Source of the DNA: Glutamicibacter protophormiae
GTDB taxonomy: Bacteria > Actinomycetota > Actinomycetes > Actinomycetales > Micrococcaceae
Direction of reading: 5' to 3'
Length of the DNA: 49,871 nucleotides
Assembly: GCF_014647495.1 (NCBI RefSeq)
Contig: NZ_BMPH01000019.1
Coordinates: 1 to 49,871 of the forward strand
Shown here: positions 7,384 to 15,885 of the stretch, piece by piece
Position numbering within the stretch: position 1 is the stretch's first letter
Layout: the number at the start of each line of letters is the position of its first letter
Notes under the pieces: model-generated
The model's database searches: none
What the model was told of the DNA's origin: nothing
Seen by the model: the letters and a program-made list of their open reading frames with translations, nothing else
Translations under genes and position numbers: made by a program

Positions 7384-8691
7384 TCAATCCGACAGGCTTT
7401 TGCCGTAATTAGGAGCTATCGAGCTTAGTACGGCATAAAACCCTTGCTTTGCTGCCTCTTCAATTCCTAACGACAAATTGCCGAGCCCAAACGCACCACA
7501 GAATTCTCCGCCTTCGTAGCCGCCTTCTTTAACCATTGTCAATGTGGGGAGATATCCGTAGACATCGTCCATGCATCCCACACACATGGTGAGTCTTCCC
7601 GAAGTAAGTTCACGCACATACGAAGAATACTCTGACACCGCTTCAGCACTTACCCCAACAATTGTCAAAGCGGTACCGAAGCGCCAGGCTTGAAAAATGA
7701 CAGGCGTTAGTTGCCCTTCGGAAAATTTTTCTCCGGATATAGACTTACGAGATACGACAATATCCGCTACGTCAACCTGATCCAGAGTTTGCTGAAGTTG
7801 CAGTACAAGATGGACCAATGATTCCGTCCATTCGTCATAAGCACTGAAGCTCATGGTCGCGAACCCGTACCGAACGCCCGCGTTTCTCAATCTGCTTATT
7901 AGTCCTAGCTTAGTAACCGAGCCATTCGGTCTAGTGTCACCTGAAAATCCCTGCAGAAAAAGAACTGCTGTTGCACCCTCCTTCCTAAGTCCTCTTCGAA
8001 CCGCTCCGATAAAGTGCGCCGAGTTTTTTCGGGGCGTCGGATGTGACACAGGATGGCATGAGTAGTTCCAAATATAAGAAACCACGCGATCATCCGGGTC
8101 AACTAAAGATCCGAGGATCAGAGATTCATCGCGGGAACCCATGGGGTTAGGGCTCAACGAAATGTGACGTCCCCGCACCTTGCGGCCCAAGTGGAATAGC
8201 TGCGTTCGACGTCGGTTGACTGAATGATCGGCCTCTCCGCTAGCTAATTTAAAACGCACGTCAACCGCTTTAATTGGATCAAGTACATCGGTTACTGCGC
8301 GTGCCAGAACGCTTGAAAGTGCATTCATGTAGTCTGGATTCGGTTCACCAAGATCTGGTTTAGAGGCATCCGTCATAGGTGCTGCGTGGGTATGCGAAGC
8401 TGCGACTAAAATACGATCCGAAGGTAGCTCAGATACTTTTTCAATAATGGAGCGCACATATTTGCCTGGATAAAGTAAATCAAGAGTGACAATCAATAAC
8501 GGTTCCTCTTCGGCCCCTACCCAGAGGGCTAATAGGTTCGCTTCGAGCGTCTCCTGAGCCCCGTCAAGGTCTATTTCTTCAGCCGCAATCCCGCATCCTT
8601 GGTCGACTCTGCCTAACGGCGTAATGTCAACCGTAATGGAATTCGCTCGGATTTTTGAATTATTTACAAATAATTTCTCAGTAATTTCCAT
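7384..8691 (-). CDS. Neutral/alkaline ceramidase-like hydrolase
   Basis: A 435-residue protein related to the N-terminal catalytic domain of neutral (non-lysosomal) ceramidases. The metal-site-like motifs are visible: A-S-H-T-H-A-A-P near residues 98-105 and S-C-H-P-V-S-H-P near 212-219, followed by F-L-Q-G-F-S-G-D-T-R-P. It lacks the C-terminal immunoglobulin-like domain of true ceramidases and has no signal peptide, so it is probably cytoplasmic and hydrolyses an amide other than ceramide, perhaps an N-acyl group on a sugar. This is inference from its position as the last gene of the polysaccharide operon, 19 bp after a glycosyltransferase. Fold assignment is good, function is open. Confidence 0.7.
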   Translation of the reverse strand: MEITEKLFVNNSKIRANSITVDITPLGRVDQGCGIAAEEIDLDGAQETLEANLLALWVGAEEEPLLIVTLDLLYPGKYVRSIIEKVSELPSDRILVAASHTHAAPMTDASKPDLGEPNPDYMNALSSVLARAVTDVLDPIKAVDVRFKLASGEADHSVNRRRTQLFHLGRKVRGRHISLSPNPMGSRDESLILGSLVDPDDRVVSYIWNYSCHPVSHPTPRKNSAHFIGAVRRGLRKEGATAVLFLQGFSGDTRPNGSVTKLGLISRLRNAGVRYGFATMSFSAYDEWTESLVHLVLQLQQTLDQVDVADIVVSRKSISGEKFSEGQLTPVIFQAWRFGTALTIVGVSAEAVSEYSSYVRELTSGRLTMCVGCMDDVYGYLPTLTMVKEGGYEGGEFCGAFGLGNLSLGIEEAAKQGFYAVLSSIAPNYGKSLSD

Positions 8692-8710
8692 GTACGGAAG
8701 ATATCCTATT

Positions 8711-9781
8711 CTAAAGGTATGCGATCTCGTTCAAGAATTTGAGGCGTCGAGATTCGATAGAAACACCCGAAATATGGTCACATGTCGCGGGCGATAGATT
8801 CTTTCCGTGCGCTGCCCTGATGAATTGACGTATAAGATTGGGATCGATGTTACTCGCAGGAAGCTCTCCTTCTCCAGCAAGCTGGAGAACCAAGGGATCA
8901 GCTAACGGGCTTACCCCTTCGTCCCAGAAAGGCAGTATAGTGGGCAACCCGATGCCGACGTAATCGCGAACCTTTAGCGGAGTTGCCGTTCTCAGACCCT
9001 TTCGTTCAAGACCGAGTGAGGCCATGCCGACGGTCCAGCTCGCGAGCTCGGCGTAATATTCTTGTTCGCTCGCGGCAGCGACCACCTTGACAGTCCCGCC
9101 AACTTGTGACTGTACTTCATGGACCAGATCAGGCGGACAGACCGCAACCCATATGGCTGCATCTTGGAGCACTTGGGCGAGCGTAGCGTATCTATCAAGT
9201 GCCGTCCATGCATTAGGGGCGCCTACTGCAATCCCAACTTTCGGTTTGCCGTCTGGAATAGATGCGCGCCTCTCGACCCAACTGCCATTGCCAAAAACTG
9301 CCCTCCGTCCAGCGAGGATATCGTACTCTGGTGCTTCAGCCAGTTCGTTTACGACAAACGTGGCTCCATTAGGCACGCGCAGTTCCGCATTGCGATACAT
9401 TTTCATGTAAGTCTGTCGCATCTTCGATTCGCGGGCAGTCTCGCGTATGTCGTTTGCATGAATGTCCAAAACCACGGGAGCTATAGAGTTAAGTTTCATA
9501 AGTAGCCCAGGAACAGGGCTCAACCAACGAACATAAATTACTGACGGGCCAAAATTTTCGACAGCTGAAGTAAGCCGGCTACGATCTCTGAAGTCAACTA
9601 TTGCATTACTGATTGCTCCTCGTCTGGAACGTCCACCGTCACCAATAACAAATTGCTCTACCGAAGCGCCAAGCCGGTTCCATTCGGCGACTCTACGAGC
9701 GGTATGAATGTTTACAGAATGGTACTGTTCGTCATAAGGCGTGACGTACGCGATCCGGAGCATTCGAGAGTCGTCCTGCAT
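8711..9781 (-). CDS. Glycosyltransferase, GT-B/GT4-like
   Basis: A 356-residue protein that starts like a GT-B glycosyltransferase (L-R-I-A-Y-V-T-P-Y-D) and has a linker, a second Rossmann-like domain and a donor-site region (K-V-R-D-Y-V-G-I-G-L-P-T-I-L-P) near residue 275. The classical E-X7-E motif of GT4 is not clear, so donor sugar and bond type cannot be predicted. ATG 9781 gives the longest protein; an in-frame ATG at 9763 (M-L-R-I-A-Y) would remove six residues. The stop of the upstream polymerase gene is three bases before the start, which indicates one transcript. It probably adds a sugar to the lipid-linked repeat unit. Confidence 0.75.
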   Translation of the reverse strand: MQDDSRMLRIAYVTPYDEQYHSVNIHTARRVAEWNRLGASVEQFVIGDGGRSRRGAISNAIVDFRDRSRLTSAVENFGPSVIYVRWLSPVPGLLMKLNSIAPVVLDIHANDIRETARESKMRQTYMKMYRNAELRVPNGATFVVNELAEAPEYDILAGRRAVFGNGSWVERRASIPDGKPKVGIAVGAPNAWTALDRYATLAQVLQDAAIWVAVCPPDLVHEVQSQVGGTVKVVAAASEQEYYAELASWTVGMASLGLERKGLRTATPLKVRDYVGIGLPTILPFWDEGVSPLADPLVLQLAGEGELPASNIDPNLIRQFIRAAHGKNLSPATCDHISGVSIESRRLKFLNEIAYL

Positions 9782-9783
9782 TC

Positions 9784-11031
9784 CTAATACCTACCTCTTC
9801 CATGGGGATCCTTGTGCTTCTTGACCCGTTTAAGACTTCCGTCCGAATATTCGTCTAAAATTCGCCGAACGTTTTCTTTGTCGTTCTTCAGCGACTGCGT
9901 ACTTGTTGCGAGTGCAAGTGCCATCCAAAAGACCAACGAGGTTGCCAGCGCTCCGGATACACTTGCAACAGCGACCGCCAATAGGACGAAAGCCTGGCCT
10001 CGCTCAGCCGAAGTGCGCCAGGCCAGCACCATCACAACAATAAGAACAATAGCGAGGACTAAACCGAACTCCGACCAAATCTCGAGCAAGATATTGTGCG
10101 GATCATCTGGCAACCCAACTGTTGCTCCATACGTTCCTTCGAAGTAGCGGCCCGGTCCCGCGCCCAATAATCCGTCGCTCGTGATCGTCGTCCATGCACC
10201 ACCCCATGCATCGATTCGACTGCCTGCGTTGCGATCTGCATCTTCCACTCGGAACCAGCCAGCGAAATCTATTTTAAGTTTCATCATGATTAACGTTCCG
10301 ACCGCAAGCATTAATAAAAGTGCCACGATTCTCGGAATTCGTGACCGGTGATCCGTTTGCGTCCGCGTTATTAGTAGGTAGAGAAACGCAACGGTAAGTC
10401 CCAGCAACGGCCCCCGTGACCCCGTAGCGACTACCCCTCCAGCTAGTACTATGAAAATGAGCCACATCGAGCGACTCCATGCGGTGCGGAATATTTGGAA
10501 CGCGGTAACTACCGCCGCTATGGCTGCATATTGGCCTAAAACTATAGGATTTATACCGAAAGCGACTTCACTTGCATGTATTGTGCCACCAGAAAGTACA
10601 CGCATTATCTCAGCGATGGCAAGTACTATACCACCGGGTAAAAGACCCCAAGCAAATCCTTGCTTCCATTGGATAGTGTGACCTATAAAACCGACAAATG
10701 CGGCGGAAAGAACTGAAGCAAGTAAACGAATACCTTCGCCGCGAAGTTCAGAAGGATCCAAAAGTTCGCGGGCATTCACCATAACAGCCAAGATAACGCC
10801 GGCTATTAGCGGTGCCGGGACACTAAATCTTTGCCGCGACCGGACGGCAACCATCATTGCTATAAGCATCAATCCAGCGGTAAGAGCGGGTAAACCAATA
10901 CCTTCCGGAAGAAGCACACCGTATACTGGAAACATAGTCCAGAAAGCTGTTGCCAGAAAACCCAAGTTTCTGCGTAGCGTAAAAGCGAGGACAGCGAATA
11001 AAAGTGCACTTATGGTGAGCGTAAACGTCAT
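9784..11031 (-). CDS. Wzy/O-antigen-ligase-type polymerase
   Basis: A 415-residue membrane protein with 10-12 hydrophobic segments and the large periplasmic-type loop of the Wzy_C/O-antigen ligase domain. The signature is G-S-R-G-P-L-L-G-L (about residue 207), then G-A-G-P-G-R-Y-F and D-D-P-H-N-I-L-L-E-I-W-S-E-F-G-L near residue 300, the P-H-N segment being the usual core. It would polymerise flipped repeat units outside the membrane, working with the Wzx flippase at 1814-3082 and the Wzz/BY-kinase chain regulator at 18658-20127. The cytoplasmic C-terminus is lysine- and arginine-rich. Confidence 0.85.
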   Translation of the reverse strand: MTFTLTISALLFAVLAFTLRRNLGFLATAFWTMFPVYGVLLPEGIGLPALTAGLMLIAMMVAVRSRQRFSVPAPLIAGVILAVMVNARELLDPSELRGEGIRLLASVLSAAFVGFIGHTIQWKQGFAWGLLPGGIVLAIAEIMRVLSGGTIHASEVAFGINPIVLGQYAAIAAVVTAFQIFRTAWSRSMWLIFIVLAGGVVATGSRGPLLGLTVAFLYLLITRTQTDHRSRIPRIVALLLMLAVGTLIMMKLKIDFAGWFRVEDADRNAGSRIDAWGGAWTTITSDGLLGAGPGRYFEGTYGATVGLPDDPHNILLEIWSEFGLVLAIVLIVVMVLAWRTSAERGQAFVLLAVAVASVSGALATSLVFWMALALATSTQSLKNDKENVRRILDEYSDGSLKRVKKHKDPHGRGRY

Positions 11032-11103
11032 TTCACGGACACCTTTTCAATTTAGGGTCCGACAAAAGTCCTTCACGCTCAATAGCGCATGTACGCAATG
11101 CTC

Positions 11104-12222
11104 TCAGCCTCCATTTTTTACACCAATCATGGCATAGAATTCGTTGGTGTACCGTTGAAGCGACCAGAAGGATTCCCCTTCCGCACGACTCGAAAATGCA
11201 TGGCAAATTGGTGGGATGGAATCGAGCACATCTACTAATCCGTCGGCTACCAGAGCGGTTTCCGGGATAGTAATCAACTTACCTCTTGCCCCTTTATCAA
11301 ATACTTCCTGAACGCCGCCGACATTTGTTGCGACTATCGGCGTTCCCAGAGCGGCAGCTTCCATGAGAGTCACCGGTAAACCCTCAAAATAGCTGGGATG
11401 AACAAGTGCATCGGCAACAGCAGTCCATCTCCAAGCATCCACGACGCGCCCCACAAATCGGACTCGCTCAGACAAGCCCAACCTTTCGACAAGACGCATC
11501 AATTCTCCCGCCTCGGGGCCTTCCCCTATAAGTGCCAAGGTAACGTCGTAAAGTCTAGGATCCAACAGGGCTTGGATGGCGTATTTTTGCCCCTTTAGCG
11601 GTATTAGACTTCCCACTGTAACGATCAGTTTATGTCCTGCTGGAATATCTTTGCTCAAGCGAAACTCCTGCGGGGCATTGGGGTTTTGTTGTACCCATGC
11701 GCGCATACGACCAACGTCGGCACCTGCGAGGAGCGTTCGTACGTGAGAAAAATGGGAGACCGTAGGTGCCATGGCTACATCGTTGCTAACCGCGATTGCT
11801 AAATCAGCATTTCGGTCTAGCCAACGTCCCATCTGAAGATAAATTTTACGATAGCGAGTACTGTGAACGACCTCAATCAGGGGACCATTATGATTCCTTG
11901 ACATCGAACGCCGTGCCTTTTCTAAGTACGTCGTAACAGGAGAATGGTAAATCGTTGTGCAGCCTCTTCCTAATGCTTCGAGCACGCGGTTAAGATGGAT
12001 CATTCCGCGAAGCGGGTCCCGAGGGCGAATTTCTATAACCGGAATTCCTAGCGCTCTCAATTTCTCCGAGTAGAATGAAGCTTCAGCAAGTGTGTTCACG
12101 ACAAGAGTATTCTCAAAACCAGCAGGATTGGTTTCGGTGGCATGCCGTAACCGGTTATACAAGAGTGTTTCGGCACCTCCGAGGCCCAGGCCCCGTATTA
12201 CTTCAATAATCATCAGCTTCAT
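11104..12222 (-). CDS. Glycosyltransferase family 4
   Basis: A 372-residue GT-B enzyme with the nucleotide-sugar site E-G-L-P-V-T-L-M-E-A-A-A-L-G-T-P-I-V-A-T-N-V-G-G near residue 300 (the E-X7-E pair of GT4) and the preceding V-T-V-G-S-L-I-P-L-K-G-Q-K domain start near 205. The N-terminal acceptor domain carries G-L-G-L-G-G-A-E-T, frequent in GT4. ATG 12222 is preferred over TTG 12225, which would add one residue. It should transfer a sugar with retention of configuration to the lipid-linked intermediate in the cytoplasm. It is one of three glycosyltransferases in this operon; with the PglC-type initiator they imply a repeat unit of about four sugars. Confidence 0.85.
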   Translation of the reverse strand: MKLMIIEVIRGLGLGGAETLLYNRLRHATETNPAGFENTLVVNTLAEASFYSEKLRALGIPVIEIRPRDPLRGMIHLNRVLEALGRGCTTIYHSPVTTYLEKARRSMSRNHNGPLIEVVHSTRYRKIYLQMGRWLDRNADLAIAVSNDVAMAPTVSHFSHVRTLLAGADVGRMRAWVQQNPNAPQEFRLSKDIPAGHKLIVTVGSLIPLKGQKYAIQALLDPRLYDVTLALIGEGPEAGELMRLVERLGLSERVRFVGRVVDAWRWTAVADALVHPSYFEGLPVTLMEAAALGTPIVATNVGGVQEVFDKGARGKLITIPETALVADGLVDVLDSIPPICHAFSSRAEGESFWSLQRYTNEFYAMIGVKNGG

Positions 12223-12343
12223 CAATCCGCTTCACACCATGCGAAAGCAAGGTCGAACTAGAATATTGTTGGTCAAATAAATTAACGAACGTGCCGGCGG
12301 GTACTTCTCTGCGAGGAGGCGTATTGACCGGCGAGGTAGGCCG

Positions 12344-13498
12344 TTAGTCCGAGCCTAAGATGGATCCAGAAAACGCTGCACTATGCAGACCCCACACGGT
12401 CTCCTGCGCGAAATCCCGCACTACCCGTTTTCGTGCGGCCGACCCAAAATTCTTCCATTCAGGGTTCCTTAGCGCCAAAGCAATTGCCGCGGCGAGTGCT
12501 TCTGGATCGCTTACGGGTACAATGGCACCCGTAATGTCATGTTCTACAGCATCAACGCAGCCTGTCGCGTCGGAGACGATTGCCGGGACTTCTAGCGCGG
12601 CCGCCTCCAACACGACGTTGGGAAAGCCTTCGCGTCTACTGACAAGTACCAACATGGACATTGCTCTAAGGTATGGCCTAGGGTCATCCACATGACCAGT
12701 GAGTATAACAGGGATACGCTCGCGTAGCTGGTTAATCGCCTTGGCCGTCCCCGCTCCTTCTTCCTCGCCCACGACCAAGGCTTGGAAAACTACACCCTGC
12801 TCGTTACAGATTTGGAGAGCCTCCAAAAATGTATCTAACCCCTTGTCAGGATGCAGACGTCCAACGAACCCAACGACTGGGGCTGCGCCTTCCTCTATCG
12901 CTGTCGACGTTTCCGGGTCGAGAAGTGGCATGGTTGCCTCTCGACTAAAGTATTCAGAATCAACGCCATGGGATGAGCCATGACCAAGTGTGACCACTCT
13001 ATGTCCACCATTCACCCCTAAATCCATGCAACGTGTCGCAAGGCTCGCACTATTAGCGATGACTATTGAAGACAGTCTTGCGGTCAGCCACTCAAGCAAG
13101 CCAAAAACTTTGCACGGCAACCCATTGACAGTCTCCATGCGCAGTCCCCATAATTCGTAGACGCGGCGCGGAACTCGGGCGAGTCGGCCAGCAATTGAAG
13201 CTAGAAGACTGGCCTTCGGAGTCGCGTAAACAATGACGTCCGGACGCAATCTCCTGAAAAAACTATACATTCTAACTAATGAAATAAAATCTCTGACGGG
13301 TGCAGGTTCACGCTTCATAGGGAGTATGTGAACCGATATTCCATCAACTCCGGAGAGGTTATCCAAACCTGGTCCATCGCTACAAAGCAAAACTACGTCC
13401 CAACCATCTTCATATAGAAAACGAAGGTAACCAGGCAGAAACGTGGTAGCCGTAATTGCATTCGTAACGATAAAACATAAACGCGGACGATTCGTCAT
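12344..13498 (-). CDS. Glycosyltransferase family 4 (PglA/WbpZ-like)
   Basis: A 384-residue GT-B enzyme: N-terminal R-P-R-L-C-F-I-V-T-N and a C-terminal domain with V-V-G-F-V-G-R-L-H-P-D-K-G-L and S-R-R-E-G-F-P-N-V-V-L-E-A-A-A (E-X7-E). The start ATG at 13498 overlaps the stop of the acetyltransferase gene (ATGA), which fixes it over a longer frame beginning at 13552. Directly downstream of PglD/PglC-type genes, it resembles the PglA-type enzyme that adds the second sugar onto the primed undecaprenyl-diphospho-bacillosamine. That role is inferred from order and family. Confidence 0.85.
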   Translation of the reverse strand: MTNRPRLCFIVTNAITATTFLPGYLRFLYEDGWDVVLLCSDGPGLDNLSGVDGISVHILPMKREPAPVRDFISLVRMYSFFRRLRPDVIVYATPKASLLASIAGRLARVPRRVYELWGLRMETVNGLPCKVFGLLEWLTARLSSIVIANSASLATRCMDLGVNGGHRVVTLGHGSSHGVDSEYFSREATMPLLDPETSTAIEEGAAPVVGFVGRLHPDKGLDTFLEALQICNEQGVVFQALVVGEEEGAGTAKAINQLRERIPVILTGHVDDPRPYLRAMSMLVLVSRREGFPNVVLEAAALEVPAIVSDATGCVDAVEHDITGAIVPVSDPEALAAAIALALRNPEWKNFGSAARKRVVRDFAQETVWGLHSAAFSGSILGSD

Positions 13499-14139
13499 CG
13501 AGCAGGCACCCCTTTTATTACCAACCCATCCGGAACGTCGCGAGTTACACATGCGGAAGCTCCAACAAGAACTTTTTCACCTATAACTAGTTGTTGCAAT
13601 ATGACCGCGCCAGCACCTACAAGTGTTCGCTCGCGTATGGTTACCTCGCCAGAAACTATTGCTCCGGGATTCACTGACACAAATTCATAAAGCTCGGCGT
13701 CATGCCCAATGATTACGCCTGGATTGACGTGAACATATCGTCCCAATTTCGTATTCGTAGATAGTTGCACACCACTGCAGACAATAGATCCGTCCCCGAC
13801 CCTAACGACCGATCCGATTATTGCAGCCGGATGGATAAGGGTCGTCGGCGTCCACCCAGCATCTTCAAAAATTCCTGCAAGCTTCGCACGCGTTGCAGGC
13901 GAACCGATTCCTATCGCAAACCGGGTCGCCTTTAGGCATTTTCGCACGGTAGCGGACGTGCCTAAATATTCGTACCCTCGTGCTTCGATCCGCTCTAATT
14001 GAACATCAGCGGGCGAGTCGTCAACGACACCGGCAACATGCCAGATAGGCACGTCGGACGTGGCATTTATTGCTTCTATGACGTCGAGTGTCTCGCGTCC
14101 AAAACCACCTGCACCTATGACTACAATGTCCTCAGTCAT
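13495..14139 (-). CDS. PglD-type sugar O/N-acetyltransferase
   Basis: A 214-residue left-handed beta-helix acetyltransferase of the PglD/NeuD type. An N-terminal Rossmann-like sugar-nucleotide domain (I-V-V-I-G-A-G-G-F-G-R-E, residues 4-15) is followed by hexapeptide repeats (I-I-G-S-V-V, I-V-C-S-G-V, V-N-P-G-V-I-I-G-H-D, V-N-P-G-A-I-V-S-G). The H of G-H-D is the presumed catalytic base. The start at 14139 is chosen because it gives the canonical N-terminus and overlaps the upstream stop by only a few bases. It should acetylate UDP-4-amino-4,6-dideoxy-GlcNAc made by the dehydratase and aminotransferase upstream, yielding UDP-diacetylbacillosamine. Confidence 0.85.
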   Translation of the reverse strand: MTEDIVVIGAGGFGRETLDVIEAINATSDVPIWHVAGVVDDSPADVQLERIEARGYEYLGTSATVRKCLKATRFAIGIGSPATRAKLAGIFEDAGWTPTTLIHPAAIIGSVVRVGDGSIVCSGVQLSTNTKLGRYVHVNPGVIIGHDAELYEFVSVNPGAIVSGEVTIRERTLVGAGAVILQQLVIGEKVLVGASACVTRDVPDGLVIKGVPAR

Positions 14140-14752
14140 CCAACGCTCCAAACTTTGTCGTGGATACGTGGCCTTGCTGATTGATACCCTCACGCGCGAA
14201 AACCGCCTTGAGGGTTCTATATATGATGTCTGCGTCTAATCTGAGACTGCGGTTCTCGACATAATTGATGTCATGAGCGAATTTCTGCTCCCAAGTTATC
14301 GCATTGCGGCCGCTGACCTGAGCTGCACCTGTTATTCCGGGTCGCACTTCATGTCGGCGCGCCTGCGCTGGGGTGTAGCGTTCCAAGTACTCTACGAGAA
14401 GCGGTCGCGGTCCGACAAGGCTCATCTCGCCTTTCAACACATTTATTAGGGAAGGTAGCTCATCGAGACTTGTCGAACGCAAAATCTTGCCGAACTTCGT
14501 GAGCCGGTCTTCATCGCTGAGCAGGCCCTTTGCCTCATCAACGTGCAGCATGCTACGAAATTTGTACAAAGTGAAAATCTTTCCGTTTAGCCCCGGACGT
14601 TCTTGGGTGAATAGTACTGGGGAACCAAGCTTTGCACGGACTAGCATTGCAGTTGCCCCCATCACTGGAGAGAGTAAAACCAGTCCCGCGCCCGCCCCGA
14701 TTATATCGATACCGCGTTTCACCACATCGTAGCGTTGTAGTCTCGTGCTCAT
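14132..14752 (-). CDS. PglC-type phosphoglycosyl transferase (initiating sugar transferase)
   Basis: A 206-residue monotopic phosphoglycosyl transferase. It has one N-terminal hydrophobic re-entrant helix (residues about 13-35) followed by the catalytic core: L-Y-K-F-R-S-M, then S-L-D-E-L-P-S-L-I-N-V-L-K-G-E-M-S-L-V-G-P-R-P-L and R-P-G-I-T-G-A-A-Q-V-S-G-R-N. The D-E pair of S-L-D-E-L is the catalytic dyad. The small form without the WbaP-type membrane domain matches PglC. It transfers sugar 1-phosphate to undecaprenyl phosphate and so starts repeat-unit assembly. Its start overlaps the aminotransferase stop (ATGA). Confidence 0.9.
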   Translation of the reverse strand: MSTRLQRYDVVKRGIDIIGAGAGLVLLSPVMGATAMLVRAKLGSPVLFTQERPGLNGKIFTLYKFRSMLHVDEAKGLLSDEDRLTKFGKILRSTSLDELPSLINVLKGEMSLVGPRPLLVEYLERYTPAQARRHEVRPGITGAAQVSGRNAITWEQKFAHDINYVENRSLRLDADIIYRTLKAVFAREGINQQGHVSTTKFGALDD

Positions 14753-15885
14753 GCCTTACACTCAACGAATTCCGAAATCCTCTGAAGCACGAATTCGCGT
14801 TGTACCTGTTTCAGGGAAGAGCCGCTTGGCAATGTTAAGTGAGTTTCGAAAAGTCGTTCTGCAGATCCGTTGATCTCCCCCCGGTAATGAGAGAACACCG
14901 GCTGCAGATGCATGGGCTTCCACATCGGCCGACTCTCGATATTGTGTCGCGCTAGCGCAGACGCAAAATCCTTAGGATCAAATCCCGTCACATCCTTATC
15001 GATCGAAATGGCGGTTAACCACACATTATCTTCTTGATCCCCCTGAGAGCCAAAGACTTGGATTCCGTCAATCCCGGCGAATAGCTCCTTGTACTGCTCA
15101 CGTATTTCACGACGTTTAGCGATCATTGCATCCAACCGCTGAAGCTGAGCCCGACCCAATGCGGCGAGAATGTTGCTCATTCGGTAGTTATATCCGATGT
15201 CAACGTGCTCGTAGTGAACCACCGGTTGTCGGGCTTGGGTCGCCAAATAACGCACGTGCTGCGCAAATCCCCCGTCATTGGTCAACAGCATGCCGCCACC
15301 GGAGGTCGTCATGATCTTGTTCCCGTTGAAAGAAAATACGGAGGCAACACCGAAGCTGCCGGCAGCTTGGCCGCGATGAGTCGCCCCCAAGGATTCGGCT
15401 GCATCAGAGAAAACCGGAATCCCGAACTCATCTGCGATCGCTAAAATACTCGTGTAATCCACGGTCTTACCGAGCAAGTCCACCGGCAGGATCGCTGCTA
15501 CGCGCTCTCCCTTTTCACGCAAATGTACCAACGCTTGCCGAAGCAACGCCGGATCCATATTGCCCGTCTCGGGCAAACAATCAATGAAATATGGCTCGGC
15601 ACCGGTATACATGATGGCATTGGTTGTCGCCGCAAAAGTCATAGTCGAAGTGACCACAATATCGCCAGGTTGCACACCTATGGTCAGTAACCCCAAATGT
15701 AGGGCAGCAGTACCAGAACTCAGCGCTACCGCGTGGGAGACCCCCACTCTTCGAGCCATTTCTGCCTCGAAAGCGTCAACCTCTGGACCCAATGGTGCAA
15801 TCCATCCCCCCCTCATGGCTGCTAGTACCGCTTGTTCCTCCAACTCACCCACGTCGGGTAAAGACAAGCCAATTTGCTCATTCAT
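14749..15885 (-). CDS. PglE-type DegT/DnrJ/EryC1/StrS aminotransferase
   Basis: A 378-residue PLP enzyme of the sugar aminotransferase family. Visible are S-S-G-T-A-A-L-H-L-G-L (about residue 57, phosphate binding), D-A-A-E-S-L-G-A and S-F-N-G-N-K-I-M-T-T-S-G-G-G with the PLP lysine. The asparagine before it (N-G-N-K) is typical of the PglE/LegC subgroup. It should transfer an amino group from glutamate to the UDP-4-keto-6-deoxy sugar made by the dehydratase encoded immediately upstream, whose stop it overlaps by eight bases. The next gene is the initiating transferase, so the order is F-E-C-D. Confidence 0.9.
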   Translation of the reverse strand: MNEQIGLSLPDVGELEEQAVLAAMRGGWIAPLGPEVDAFEAEMARRVGVSHAVALSSGTAALHLGLLTIGVQPGDIVVTSTMTFAATTNAIMYTGAEPYFIDCLPETGNMDPALLRQALVHLREKGERVAAILPVDLLGKTVDYTSILAIADEFGIPVFSDAAESLGATHRGQAAGSFGVASVFSFNGNKIMTTSGGGMLLTNDGGFAQHVRYLATQARQPVVHYEHVDIGYNYRMSNILAALGRAQLQRLDAMIAKRREIREQYKELFAGIDGIQVFGSQGDQEDNVWLTAISIDKDVTGFDPKDFASALARHNIESRPMWKPMHLQPVFSHYRGEINGSAERLFETHLTLPSGSSLKQVQREFVLQRISEFVECKA

